From an uncultured Oscillospiraceae bacterium (GTDB taxonomy: Bacteria > Bacillota > Clostridia > Oscillospirales > Oscillospiraceae), in contig CANRMY010000001.1 in NCBI GenBank assembly GCA_947631845.1, positions 1-64,000 on the forward strand: a DNA stretch of 64,000 bases. Reading direction: 5' to 3'. Of the stretch, positions 9,298 to 17,352 are shown piece by piece. The translations under genes and the position numbers were made by a program. Below the pieces are notes generated by a model. It made no database searches. It saw only the letters and a list, made by a program, of their open reading frames with translations, and was not told the origin of the DNA. Within the stretch, counting starts at the first letter, position 1; every line of letters starts with the position of its first letter.

Positions 9298-10002
9298 ATG
9301 GAGGAACGCCTTCAGAAGATCCTGGCGGCCGGGGCGGGCGTCTCCCGCAGGGCCGCCGAAAAGCTGATTGGGGAGGGCCTGGTCACCGTCAACGGCGCCG
9401 TGGCCGGGATCGGGGATAAGGCCGACCCGGACAGGGACCAGATTCGCCTGCGGGGGGAGCCTCTGTCCGCCCCCGGTCAAAAATATTACATAATGCTCCA
9501 TAAGCCCGTGGGCTATGTCACCACCATGAGCGACGAGAAGGGGCGAAAAACAGTCCGGGAGCTGGTGTCCGACCTGCCGGAGCGGGTCTATCCGGTGGGG
9601 CGGCTGGACATCAACTCCGAGGGCCTGCTTCTCATGACCAACGACGGGGACTTTGCCAACCGTGTCATGCACCCCTCTTTTGAAAAGGAAAAGACCTACC
9701 GCGTCTTGGTGACCGGCGACGTGGAAAAGGGGATGCGGCGGCTTTCCCAGCCCATGGAGCTGGACGGCGTCCCCCTGGCGGCGCCGAAGGTGCGGCTTCT
9801 GAAAAGGGACGGCGCGGCCGCCGCCCTGGACATCACCATCCACGAGGGCAGAAACCGCCAGATCCGCCGCATGTGCGAGCAGGCGGAGCTCACGGTAAAG
9901 CGCCTCACTCGTATCTCCATCGGCCAGGTGCGCCTGGGCCGCCTGCCAAAAGGCGCCTGGCGTCATTTGACCACGGAGGAGATCCGGTCGCTGTTGAAAT
10001 GA
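9298..10002 (+). CDS. rluB: rRNA pseudouridine synthase (RsuA/RluB family)
   Basis: This 234-residue protein has an N-terminal S4 RNA-binding domain (ERLQKILAAGAGVSRRAAEKLIGEG in two adjoining helices), then the synthase domain with the catalytic Asp in GRLDINSEGLLLMTNDG. The C-terminal EGRNRQIRRMCE motif is typical of the RluB/E/F group. The likely target is 23S rRNA near position 2605. The ATG at 9298 has GGAGAG upstream; the longer in-frame extension overlaps the carboxypeptidase gene and is not coding. RsuA specificity for 16S rRNA cannot be excluded. Confidence 0.92.
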   Translation: MEERLQKILAAGAGVSRRAAEKLIGEGLVTVNGAVAGIGDKADPDRDQIRLRGEPLSAPGQKYYIMLHKPVGYVTTMSDEKGRKTVRELVSDLPERVYPVGRLDINSEGLLLMTNDGDFANRVMHPSFEKEKTYRVLVTGDVEKGMRRLSQPMELDGVPLAAPKVRLLKRDGAAAALDITIHEGRNRQIRRMCEQAELTVKRLTRISIGQVRLGRLPKGAWRHLTTEEIRSLLK

Positions 10003-10043
10003 AATTTTATCACGCAAAACCTTCATATATTTTGAATTTCCCC

Positions 10044-10071
10044 TTGCATTTTGTCCGAAACGCACTATAAT
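10044..10071 (+). promoter_or_regulatory. Sigma-A promoter for the rpiR operon
   Basis: TTGCAT (10044-10049), a 16-base spacer and consensus TATAAT (10066-10071). The 5' leader downstream can form a stem GGCCGCCG/CGGCGGCC (10110-10147) before the ribosome site. An AT-rich stretch precedes the -35. Confidence 0.65.
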
Positions 10072-10174
10072 AGGGATGAAAAATGCGCAATTATGAAAAG
10101 TACGGCTATGGCCGCCGCCAAAAGGGCTGTCGCTCCGACCGGCGGCCCATCCTGAGATAAGGCAGGTTTTTACC

Positions 10175-11038
10175 ATGGGAAAGGACGTGTTGACCACCAT
10201 ACGGGAGCTTGCGCCCACCTTCTCCAAGGGACAGCGCAGGATCTCCGATTACATCACGGACAATTACGAGAAGGCCGCCTTTATGACGGCGGGGCGTCTG
10301 GGCGCGGCGGCGGGCGTCAGCGAATCCACGGTGGTGCGCTTTGCCGCCGATCTGGGCTACGAGGGCTACCCGGAGATGCGCCGCGCCATGCAGGAGCTGG
10401 TGAAAAACAGGCTCACCACCGTCCAGCGCATCGAGGTGGCCCGAGATCTTATCGCCGGCTCCGACGTGCCCGAAACGGTGCTCAACTCCGATATGGCCAA
10501 GATCCGCCACACCCTGGAGGAGCTGGACCGGAGTGAATTCGACGCCGCCGCCACCGCCATCAGCCAGGCCCGCACCGTCTATATCGTGGGCGTGCGCTCT
10601 TCGGCGGTGCTGTCCGGCTTCATGGGCTTTTATCTGAATCAGCTCTTCCCCGACGTGCGCGTCATCTCTCAGAGCGCCTTTTCCGAGATCTACGAGCAGA
10701 TCCTCCACATCGGCGAAGGGGACGTCCTGGTGGCCATCTCCTTCCCGCGCTATTCCCGCAGGACCATCATGGCTATGCGCTACGCCCGGGACAAGGGGGC
10801 CAGGATCGTGGGCATCACCGACTCCGAGTCGAGCCTCGTGGCCCAGCTGGCCGATCTGAAGCTCTACGCCCGCAGCGATATGATTTCCTTCTTAGACTCC
10901 TTAGTGGCGCCGCTGAGCCTCATCAACGCCCTGGTGGTGGCGGTGGCGGAGAAGTCGGAGAAGGATCTGGCCGGCACCTTTGAAAAGTTAGAGAATATCT
11001 GGACGGAGTTCGACGTCTATGAAAAATACGAGCAGTGA
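10175..11038 (+). CDS. MurR/RpiR family transcriptional regulator
   Basis: This 287-residue protein has an N-terminal HTH_6 DNA-binding domain (ISDYITDNYEKAAFMTAGRLG then GVSESTVVRFAADLGYEGY) and a C-terminal SIS sugar-phosphate domain (YIVGVRSSAVLSGFMGFYL, LVAISFPRYSRRT, AKD-like turn at RDKGARIVGITDSESS). The family senses phosphosugars, but no sugar-catabolic gene lies nearby. It overlaps the following flavoprotein gene by 20 bases, so the effector and targets cannot be inferred from context. Confidence 0.9.
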   Translation: MGKDVLTTIRELAPTFSKGQRRISDYITDNYEKAAFMTAGRLGAAAGVSESTVVRFAADLGYEGYPEMRRAMQELVKNRLTTVQRIEVARDLIAGSDVPETVLNSDMAKIRHTLEELDRSEFDAAATAISQARTVYIVGVRSSAVLSGFMGFYLNQLFPDVRVISQSAFSEIYEQILHIGEGDVLVAISFPRYSRRTIMAMRYARDKGARIVGITDSESSLVAQLADLKLYARSDMISFLDSLVAPLSLINALVVAVAEKSEKDLAGTFEKLENIWTEFDVYEKYEQ

Positions 11039-12284
11039 CCTTGTGATCGTCGGCGGCGGGGCCGCCGGCATGATGGCCGCCGGGTTCGCCGCCCGGGCGG
11101 GAGCCACGGTCACCGTTCTGGAAAAGACCCGTTACACCTGCCGGAAGCTGGGCATCACCGGCAAGGGCAGGTGCAACCTCACCAACAACGCCTCCCCCCG
11201 GGAGGTCATCGCCAACATCCCCCGCAACGGCAAATTTCTGTACAGCGCCGTCACCGCCTTCCCGCCCCAAAAGGTCATGGAGCTTTTTGAATCTCTGGGC
11301 GTCCCCCTGAAGACCGAGCGGGGGAACCGGGTCTTTCCCGTGTCCGACAGGGCGGGGGATATCGTGGAGGCCCTCCGGGGCTTCGCCCGGCAAAACGGCG
11401 CGCGGGTCGTTCACGCCAGGGCCCGGCATATCCTCACCCAAGACGGCGGTATTGCCGGCGTCTCCGCCCTGGACGGGGAGGGGAGAGAGCTTATTTTCCC
11501 CGCCGAGCGCGTCCTGATCGCCACGGGGGGCCTGAGCTACCCCGTCACCGGCTCCGACGGCGACGGCTACCGGCTGGCCGCCGCGCTGGGCCACACCGTT
11601 GTCCCGCCCCGTCCGTCCCTGGTGCCGCTGGAGGCGGAGGGGGAGGATTGCGCCCGTATGCAGGGCTTTTCCCTGAAAAACGTGGGCCTCAAGGTGACAG
11701 ACGGATCGGGAAAAAAGATCTACGAGGACTTCGGTGAGATGCTGTTCACCCATTTCGGCGTCTCCGGCCCCATGGTCCTCTCCGCCTCGGCCCATATGCG
11801 GGACTTTGAGCATACAAGCTACACCCTCACGATCGACCTGAAGCCCGCCCTGGACGAGGAGGCCCTGGACCGGCGTCTGCTCCGGGACTTCGAAAAATAT
11901 AAGAACAGGGACTTTCAAAACGCCCTGGGGGATCTGGCGGGGCGCAGTATGATCCCCGTGCTGGTGGAGCGCTCCGGCATCCCGCCCGAAACAAAGGTGA
12001 ACGCCATCACCTACCGGCAGAGGCGGCGGCTTCTGGAGCTTTTCAAGGCGTTCCCGGTAAAGATCACCGGCGCGCGCCCGGTGGAGGAGGCCATCGTCAC
12101 CTCCGGCGGCGTGGATACCCGTGAGATCGACCCGCGCACCATGGAGTCCAAGCTTGTGCGCGGCCTCTATTTCGCCGGCGAGGTCATCGACGCGGACGCC
12201 TACACCGGCGGCTTCAACCTCCAGATCGCCTGGTCCACCGCCCGGGCGGCGGCCCGGTGCGTTGAAGCACAGCCCCATCCCTGA
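11019..12284 (+). CDS. HI0933-like FAD-dependent oxidoreductase (YtfP family)
   Basis: This 421-residue flavoprotein has an N-terminal dinucleotide fold (VGGGAAGMMAAGFAARAG with the acidic residue in VLEK), the family motif RCNLTNN, and the C-terminal FAD segment YFAGEVIDADAYTGGFNLQ. It belongs to the BaiN/HI0933 family, whose usual reaction is unclear; one relative acts in bile-acid transformation, but most are uncharacterised. The gene is translationally coupled to the rpiR gene and is followed by cmk. Confidence 0.9.
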   Translation: MKNTSSDLVIVGGGAAGMMAAGFAARAGATVTVLEKTRYTCRKLGITGKGRCNLTNNASPREVIANIPRNGKFLYSAVTAFPPQKVMELFESLGVPLKTERGNRVFPVSDRAGDIVEALRGFARQNGARVVHARARHILTQDGGIAGVSALDGEGRELIFPAERVLIATGGLSYPVTGSDGDGYRLAAALGHTVVPPRPSLVPLEAEGEDCARMQGFSLKNVGLKVTDGSGKKIYEDFGEMLFTHFGVSGPMVLSASAHMRDFEHTSYTLTIDLKPALDEEALDRRLLRDFEKYKNRDFQNALGDLAGRSMIPVLVERSGIPPETKVNAITYRQRRRLLELFKAFPVKITGARPVEEAIVTSGGVDTREIDPRTMESKLVRGLYFAGEVIDADAYTGGFNLQIAWSTARAAARCVEAQPHP

Positions 12285-12302
12285 GAGAAAGGAATGTTGT
12301 AT

Positions 12303-12974
12303 ATGGACCCTGTTTCCATCGCCATAGACGGCCCCTCCGGAGCCGGAAAATCCACCCTGGCCCGCCTGGCCGCCAAGGAGCTGGGCTTTCTCTACGTGGA
12401 CACCGGCGCTCTTTACCGCACCGTGGGCCTCTACATTCTGCGGCACGGCGTGGATGCCAAGGACCCGGAGGGCGTGGCCGCCCTGCTGCCGGAGATCAGG
12501 ATCGGGATGCGCTATGACGACAGCGGCGTCCAGCGCATGGACTTAAACGGCGAGGACGTGACCGATTTGATCCGCACGCCGGAGGTGTCCATGGCGGCCT
12601 CCGATGTCTCGGCCATCCCCGCGGTCCGGGCCTTTCTCCTGGACACCCAGCGGGAGCTGGCCAGACGCCATAACGTCATCATGGACGGGCGCGACATCGG
12701 CACCGTCGTCCTGCCGGAGGCCAGGATCAAGATCTTCCTCACCGCCTCCGCCGCCGAGCGGGCCCGCCGCCGCTGCCGGGAGCTGCGGGAGAAGGGGATC
12801 GAGACGGATTTTCCCGCCGTCCTCCGGGACATCGAACAGCGCGACCGCAACGATTCCAGCCGCGCCGTGGCCCCTCTGCGTCCCGCCCCGGACGCCGTCA
12901 TGTGCGACACCACGGAGCACGACCTGGACGCCAGCCTCACGCTGATCCTCCAAATCATCAGGGAGCGTCTGTGA
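12303..12974 (+). CDS. cmk: Cytidylate kinase
   Basis: This 223-residue nucleoside monophosphate kinase phosphorylates CMP and dCMP. P-loop GPSGAGKST, the CMP-binding YVDTGALYRTV, and GRDIGTVVLPEA are present, as is the lid region ERARRRCRELREKG. I place the start at 12303 because GAGAAAGGA lies 10 bases upstream; an ATG at 12294 is too close to that site. The stop overlaps the plsC start by one base. The order cmk-plsC-ispH-rpsA is conserved in Clostridia. Confidence 0.95.
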   Translation: MDPVSIAIDGPSGAGKSTLARLAAKELGFLYVDTGALYRTVGLYILRHGVDAKDPEGVAALLPEIRIGMRYDDSGVQRMDLNGEDVTDLIRTPEVSMAASDVSAIPAVRAFLLDTQRELARRHNVIMDGRDIGTVVLPEARIKIFLTASAAERARRRCRELREKGIETDFPAVLRDIEQRDRNDSSRAVAPLRPAPDAVMCDTTEHDLDASLTLILQIIRERL

Positions 12975-13591
12975 TGGATCTTAAAAAATTCCTTTATACG
13001 GTCCTGCGGGCCATTGTCATGTGTACCTACGGACTGCTCTTTCCCTACAAGGTCTACGGCCGGGAGAACATCCCCGACGGCCCCGCCATCCTCTGCGCCA
13101 ACCATACCCACTTCTCCGACCCCTTCTATATGGCCTTCGCCACGCCCTGGCGGTACCACCTGTGCCTGATGGCCAAGCGGGAGCTTTTCAGCTTCAAGCC
13201 CCTGGGCGCGCTGCTGCGGGGCATCGGCACCTTCCCGGTCAATCGGGGGAGCGCCGACCTGAACGCTATGAAGACGGCCCTGCAGGTGCTGAAATCCGGC
13301 AAAAAGCTGGGCATCTTCCCGGAGGGCACCCGCACCCACGCCGACGGCGAGGTCAGCCCCAAGGCCGGGGCCGTGCGCATCGCGGAGAAGACCGGCGCCC
13401 CCATCATCCCCCTGTACATCCCCCGGGAAAAGAAACTCTTCCGCCGCATCCGTATCGTGGTGGGCGAGCCTATGGACGTGAGGGCCGCCGGGAGACTGTC
13501 AAAAGAGGAATTGGAGCGTACCGCCGACGAAGTGATGGATAAAATCGCCGCGCTGGGGCATACTGAACCCATGCGGGGGAGGGCCGTCTGA
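12974..13591 (+). CDS. plsC: 1-acyl-sn-glycerol-3-phosphate acyltransferase
   Basis: This 205-residue membrane-associated acyltransferase makes phosphatidic acid. The HX4D catalytic motif is NHTHFSD, and the acceptor-binding motif is FPEGTRT, followed by AEKTGAPIIPLYI. An N-terminal hydrophobic stretch (VLRAIVMCTYGLLFPY) anchors it. Start and stop each share one base with the neighbouring genes (TGATG), showing tight coupling with cmk and ispH. Confidence 0.93.
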   Translation: MDLKKFLYTVLRAIVMCTYGLLFPYKVYGRENIPDGPAILCANHTHFSDPFYMAFATPWRYHLCLMAKRELFSFKPLGALLRGIGTFPVNRGSADLNAMKTALQVLKSGKKLGIFPEGTRTHADGEVSPKAGAVRIAEKTGAPIIPLYIPREKKLFRRIRIVVGEPMDVRAAGRLSKEELERTADEVMDKIAALGHTEPMRGRAV

Positions 13592-15756
13592 TGGAGATCG
13601 TCAACGCCCGTTCCGCCGGCTTCTGCTTCGGCGTCAGACGGGCCGTCAAGCTGGCGGAGGAGGCGGCGGAGCAATACGGCCGCTGTGCCTGCCTGGGCCC
13701 GCTCATCCACAACGAAGACGTGGTGGCCCGCCTGGAGGCCATGGGCGTCCGCACCGTGAACAGCATCGACGAGCTGGCCCCCGGCGAGCCCGTGATCATC
13801 CGCAGTCACGGCGTGGGCAAGGAGGTCTATGACCGGCTTCGCGCCCTGGGCTGTCCGGTGATCGACGCCACCTGTCCCGACGTGGCCCGTATCCACCGGC
13901 TGGTGCGGGAGGAGTCCCGGGCGGGGCGGAGGATCGTGGTCATCGGGGAGCGCGATCACCCCGAGATCACCGCCGTATCCGGCTGGTGCTCCGACTGCGT
14001 GGTGCTGGGAAACCCCCAGGAGGCGGAAAAATGGCTGTCGGAATCGCCAGATAATGGTAGTTTTCCGGTCTCTATAGTCTCTCAAACCACCGGAGAGCGA
14101 AAAAATTTTGAAAATAGTGTTAAAATTCTGAAAAAACAGTGTACAAACGCGCAAATCTTTGATACAATATGCAATACGACGTCTAACCGGCAGCGGGAGG
14201 CGAGAGAGATCGCCCAAACTGTCGACGCGATGATCGTAATAGGCGGACGGCACAGCGCCAATACGGCGAAGCTGGCCGGGGTCTGCGGTGAGTGCTGTGA
14301 GCGGGTGATCCTCATTGAGAACGCCTCTCAGCTGGACGTATCGCTGCTCCGGGGAGCGAAGCGCGTGGGCGTGACAGCCGGCGCCTCCACACCAGAGTGG
14401 ATAATTAAGGAGGTCAACAGGAAGATGAGTGACGAGATCAAGGCTGTGGAGACAGCCGAAGAAGAGAACAAGGCGGCGGAGGCCGTCGAAACCGTTGTGG
14501 AGAACGTGGAGGTTCCCGAGACTCCCGCAGTCCCCGAAGCCCCCGAGGCTCCCGAAGCCCCTGAGGTACCCGAAGCACCCGAAGCGCCCGAGGCGGAGGC
14601 CTCTTTTGAAGAGCTGCTTGAGCGTTCCATCAAGACCTTACATACGGGGGAGAAGGTCAGGGGCGTAGTCGCTTCCATCACCCCGTCTGAGATCTCTGTG
14701 GATCTGGGCACCAAGCAGTCCGGATATATCCCCCTCTCCGAGTTTACGGACGAGGCCAACGTGAACGTCAACGACATCATCCATGTGGGCGACGAGATTG
14801 AGGCCTTTGTCATGCGCGTCAACGACGTGGACGGTGTGGTGATGCTGTCCAAGAAGCGTCTTGACAGCGTGAAGAACTGGGATTCCATCGTGGAAGCCCG
14901 CGCCAGCCGCGCCGTGGTGGAGGGCGTCGTCGTGGAGGAGAACAAGGGCGGCATCGTGGTCAACTGCAAGGGCGTGCGCGTGTTCGTGCCCGCCTCCCAG
15001 TCCGGCCTGCCCAAGGAGGCGCCCATGAGCGACCTTCTGAAGAAGCATGTGAAGCTCCGCATCACCGAGGTCAACCAGCCCCGCAAGCGCGTGGTGGGCT
15101 CCATCCGCGCCGTCGCCTATGAGGAGCGCAAGGCCAAGGCCGAGGCCACCTGGAGCGAGATCGAGGTGGGCAAGCGCTATCACGGCGTCGTCAAATCCCT
15201 CACCTCCTACGGCGCGTTTGTGGATATCGGCGGTGTGGACGGCATGGTCCACGTCTCCGAGCTTTCCTGGAAGCGCATCCATCAGCCCTCCGAGGTGCTG
15301 AAGGTGGGCGACGAGATCGACGTCTACGTCATCTCCTTCGACAAGGAGAACCGCAAGATCAGCCTGGGCTACAAGGATCCCAACGAGAACCCCTGGGTCA
15401 AGTTCACCACCAACTATCCCGAAGGCTCCGTGGCCGAGGTGAAGATCGTCAAGCTCATGACCTTCGGCGCCTTTGCCGAGATCATCCCCGGCGTGGACGG
15501 CCTCATCCACATCTCCCAGATCGCCGACCGCCGGATCGGCAAGCCGGAGGACGTGCTCAGCGAGGGCGAGGTCGTGAAGGCCAAGATCATCAAGATCGAC
15601 AACGAGAACAAGAAGGTCTCCCTCTCCATCCGGGCCCTCTCCGAGCCCTCCGCCCCCGCGGCTCCCGCCGCGGCCCCGGCGCTTGTTGACGACGGCCCCG
15701 CCGTTGTCTACGACTCCGAGAACCCTCCCGCGCCCGAGGACCTTCCCCAAGAGTAA
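13591..15756 (+). CDS. ispH: 4-hydroxy-3-methylbut-2-enyl diphosphate reductase fused to ribosomal protein S1-like domains
   Basis: This 721-residue fusion joins IspH, the [4Fe-4S] last enzyme of the MEP pathway, to a four-domain S1 RNA-binding protein. IspH occupies residues 1-275, with cluster cysteines in AGFCFGVRRA, IDATCPDV and TICNTTSNRQ. A Pro/Glu/Ala-rich linker (about 295-330) leads into S1 repeats starting near residue 350. The last two are the best matches (SYGAFVDIGGVDGMVHVSELS, trimmed, and FGAFAEIIPGVDGLIHISQI). Such fusions are known in Clostridia. Inside the frame a Shine-Dalgarno and ATG (14407-14427) could start a separate S1 protein; see findings. Bases 14040-14200 are markedly A+T-richer than the rest. 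Confidence 0.95.
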   Translation: MEIVNARSAGFCFGVRRAVKLAEEAAEQYGRCACLGPLIHNEDVVARLEAMGVRTVNSIDELAPGEPVIIRSHGVGKEVYDRLRALGCPVIDATCPDVARIHRLVREESRAGRRIVVIGERDHPEITAVSGWCSDCVVLGNPQEAEKWLSESPDNGSFPVSIVSQTTGERKNFENSVKILKKQCTNAQIFDTICNTTSNRQREAREIAQTVDAMIVIGGRHSANTAKLAGVCGECCERVILIENASQLDVSLLRGAKRVGVTAGASTPEWIIKEVNRKMSDEIKAVETAEEENKAAEAVETVVENVEVPETPAVPEAPEAPEAPEVPEAPEAPEAEASFEELLERSIKTLHTGEKVRGVVASITPSEISVDLGTKQSGYIPLSEFTDEANVNVNDIIHVGDEIEAFVMRVNDVDGVVMLSKKRLDSVKNWDSIVEARASRAVVEGVVVEENKGGIVVNCKGVRVFVPASQSGLPKEAPMSDLLKKHVKLRITEVNQPRKRVVGSIRAVAYEERKAKAEATWSEIEVGKRYHGVVKSLTSYGAFVDIGGVDGMVHVSELSWKRIHQPSEVLKVGDEIDVYVISFDKENRKISLGYKDPNENPWVKFTTNYPEGSVAEVKIVKLMTFGAFAEIIPGVDGLIHISQIADRRIGKPEDVLSEGEVVKAKIIKIDNENKKVSLSIRALSEPSAPAAPAAAPALVDDGPAVVYDSENPPAPEDLPQE
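14140..14168 (+). promoter_or_regulatory. Possible internal promoter within ispH
   Basis: TGTACA (14140-14145), a 17-base spacer and TACAAT (14163-14168) lie in the A+T-rich patch of the ispH part, about 260 bases before the internal S1 start. Two mismatches to consensus in total. It may simply reflect local composition. Confidence 0.3.
14407..14427 (+). promoter_or_regulatory. Internal ribosome binding site and start for the S1 portion
   Basis: AAGGAGGT (14407-14414) stands 10 bases before an in-frame ATG at 14425 (residue 279 of the fusion). The reading frame from this ATG begins MSDEIKAVETAEEE and covers the whole linker and S1 domains. The position matches the IspH/S1 domain boundary exactly, so independent translation of a ~443-residue S1 protein is plausible. 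Confidence 0.5.
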
Positions 15757-15762
15757 ACTTTC

Positions 15763-15786
15763 GCAAAAGCCCTGACGGGCTTTTGC
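15763..15786 (+). terminator. Terminator hairpin after ispH-rpsA
   Basis: Perfect 10-bp arms GCAAAAGCCC and GGGCTTTTGC with a TGAC loop start 6 bases after the stop codon. The T-tract is inside the 3' arm, a common clostridial terminator form. Confidence 0.6.
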
Positions 15787-15802
15787 CGACAGGGGAACGT
15801 GC

Positions 15803-15844
15803 GGGGGAAGCTTCTGAATTTTGCGAAATTCAGAAGCTTCCCCC
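15803..15844. repeat. Perfect 19-bp inverted repeat with 4-base loop
   Basis: The left arm 15803-15821 starts GGGGGAAGC and ends AATTT; the right arm 15826-15844 is its exact reverse complement; the loop is TGCG. There is no T-run after it, so it is not a standard terminator. Two further stems follow in the same gap: GTCACGC/GCGTGAC (15849-15888, with inner CCGC/GCGG) and ATTTTTTCCG/CGGAAAAAAT (15896-15928). Confidence 0.75.
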
Positions 15845-15956
15845 TGCCGTCACGCCGCATGCACCGCAAAGCGGCACACTTGCGTGACAAATGGGATTTT
15901 TTCCGACGCACATGTCGCCGGAAAAAATATTAAAAATTGAGTTTTTGACTAATTGA

Positions 15957-15983
15957 GGGCTTGTGAATACAAGCCCTTGTTTT
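15957..15983 (+). terminator. Hairpin with T-run upstream of ispD
   Basis: GGGCTTGT/ACAAGCCC with loop GAAT, followed by TTGTTTT. It lies about 60 bases before ispD, so it either ends readthrough from ispH-rpsA or acts as an attenuator for ispD-ispF. The 285-base gap holds no gene that I can see. Confidence 0.5.
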
Positions 15984-16041
15984 CACACGGTTTCGGACAA
16001 GTCCGGCGCATGTCTCACATATGTTATTTTGAGGTGATCGT

Positions 16042-16788
16042 ATGGGTGTCAAGCATATCGCCGCCAAGGTGTTCAAACGCGCGGCCTCCTGGGACTATCT
16101 GCCCTTCGGGACGGTGGTTGTGGCCGCCGCCGGCGCGGCCCGGCGCATGGAGGGGGAGGACAAGATCTTTGCCGACCTGGCCGGGCTTCCTGTCCTGGGC
16201 TGGTCTTTGAAGGAGCTGCAGGCGTGTCCCAACGTCCACGAGATCATCGTTGTGACCAGGGAGGACGCCATCGTGGCCGCCGCCGACCTGTGCGCGGAGC
16301 TGGAGATCACCAAGGCCACCAAGATCCTCTGCGGCGGCGAGGACCGGCTGGAGTCCGTCCTCATTGGCGTCAACGAGGCGTCGAAAAACGCCGAATACAT
16401 AGCCGTCCACGACGGGGCGCGGCCCTTCTTGTCCCAGGAGATCATCGTAGAGGCTTTTCGCGGCTCCTATAAGCACACCGCCGCCGCCCCCGCCGTGCCC
16501 GTCAGCGACACGGTGAAGCTGGCGGAAAACGGCTTTGTGGCCGAGACGCCCGACCGGGCGAAGCTCTTCGCCGTCCAGACGCCCCAGGTCTTCCGGGCCG
16601 ACGTGCTGAAGGCCGCCCTCTACAACGCCAAGTCCAAAAAACTGCCCGTCACCGACGACTGCGGCGCGGCGGAGGCCATCGGCGTCCGTCCCGCCCTGAC
16701 GAAGGGCTCCCCGGAGAATATCAAGATCACCCGGCCCCTGGATATGACCCTGGCCGCGGCCATCGCGGAGGCGAGGTACCGGACATGA
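16042..16788 (+). CDS. ispD: 2-C-methyl-D-erythritol 4-phosphate cytidylyltransferase
   Basis: This 248-residue enzyme makes CDP-methylerythritol, step three of the MEP pathway. The nucleotide-binding VVAAAGAARRM, the DGARPF motif and PVSDTVK are visible. Compared with typical IspD there are about 20 extra N-terminal residues (GVKHIAAKVFKRAASWDYL); the ATG with GAGGTGAT upstream supports them. The gene overlaps ispF by four bases, and ispH lies just upstream, so three MEP genes are clustered. Confidence 0.93.
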   Translation: MGVKHIAAKVFKRAASWDYLPFGTVVVAAAGAARRMEGEDKIFADLAGLPVLGWSLKELQACPNVHEIIVVTREDAIVAAADLCAELEITKATKILCGGEDRLESVLIGVNEASKNAEYIAVHDGARPFLSQEIIVEAFRGSYKHTAAAPAVPVSDTVKLAENGFVAETPDRAKLFAVQTPQVFRADVLKAALYNAKSKKLPVTDDCGAAEAIGVRPALTKGSPENIKITRPLDMTLAAAIAEARYRT

Positions 16789-17276
16789 GGATCGGGCACG
16801 GTTACGACGTCCACCGGCTGATCCCCGGCCGGCGGCTTGTCCTGTGCGGCGTGGAGATCCCCTATGAGCTGGGTCTGGAGGGCCACTCCGACGCCGACGC
16901 GGCCACCCACGCCCTGATGGACGCCCTTCTGGGCGCCGCCGGATTGGGGGATATCGGACGGCACTTCCCGGATACGGACGAGCGGTACCGGGGGATCAGC
17001 AGTCTCACGCTCCTGGATCATGTGACGGCGCTCCTGAGCGCCCGGGGCCTGCGCCTGGGCAACTGCGACATCACCATCGTGGCTCAGGCGCCGAAGCTGA
17101 GCGGGTATATGGACGAGATGAGAAACACCCTGGCCGCGCGCCTGGGCTGTGACCCCGGACGGGTCAATGTGAAGGCCACCACGGAGGAACACCTGGGGCA
17201 GGTGAGCACCCTGGGCATCGCCGCCCACGCCGTGGCGCTTTTGGAGGAAGCCGTCCCGCGGCTGAAAAATCTATAA
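16785..17276 (+). CDS. ispF: 2-C-methyl-D-erythritol 2,4-cyclodiphosphate synthase
   Basis: This 163-residue trimeric zinc enzyme releases CMP to form MEcPP. Metal ligands are in GHGYDVHRL; EGHSDADAATHALMDALLGA and GDIGRHFPDTD are the other family motifs. The length is normal. The ATG overlaps the ispD stop (ATGA). A terminator-like hairpin follows its stop. Confidence 0.96.
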   Translation: MRIGHGYDVHRLIPGRRLVLCGVEIPYELGLEGHSDADAATHALMDALLGAAGLGDIGRHFPDTDERYRGISSLTLLDHVTALLSARGLRLGNCDITIVAQAPKLSGYMDEMRNTLAARLGCDPGRVNVKATTEEHLGQVSTLGIAAHAVALLEEAVPRLKNL

Positions 17277-17284
17277 ACTTTTCC

Positions 17285-17348
17285 CTCCTCCCGGCATAGT
17301 ATGTTGTGGCTGTACACCCAGCCACCATGCTTCCGGGAGGAGTTTTCT
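17285..17348 (+). terminator. Terminator hairpin that also contains the Shine-Dalgarno of the next gene
   Basis: CTCCTCCCGG (17285-17294) pairs perfectly with CCGGGAGGAG (17333-17342), and an inner GTGGCTG/CAGCCAC stem extends it; TTTTCT follows. The 3' arm GGGAGGAG is also the ribosome site for the ATG at 17353, 10 bases on. Forming the stem would both end transcription and hide the ribosome site. Confidence 0.65.
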
Positions 17349-17352
17349 AACC

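Noticed and set aside
14514..14602. Pro/Glu/Ala repeats as a tandem DNA repeat or CRISPR-like array
   Set aside because: It is an irregular coding linker between IspH and S1 domains with no fixed repeat unit or spacers.
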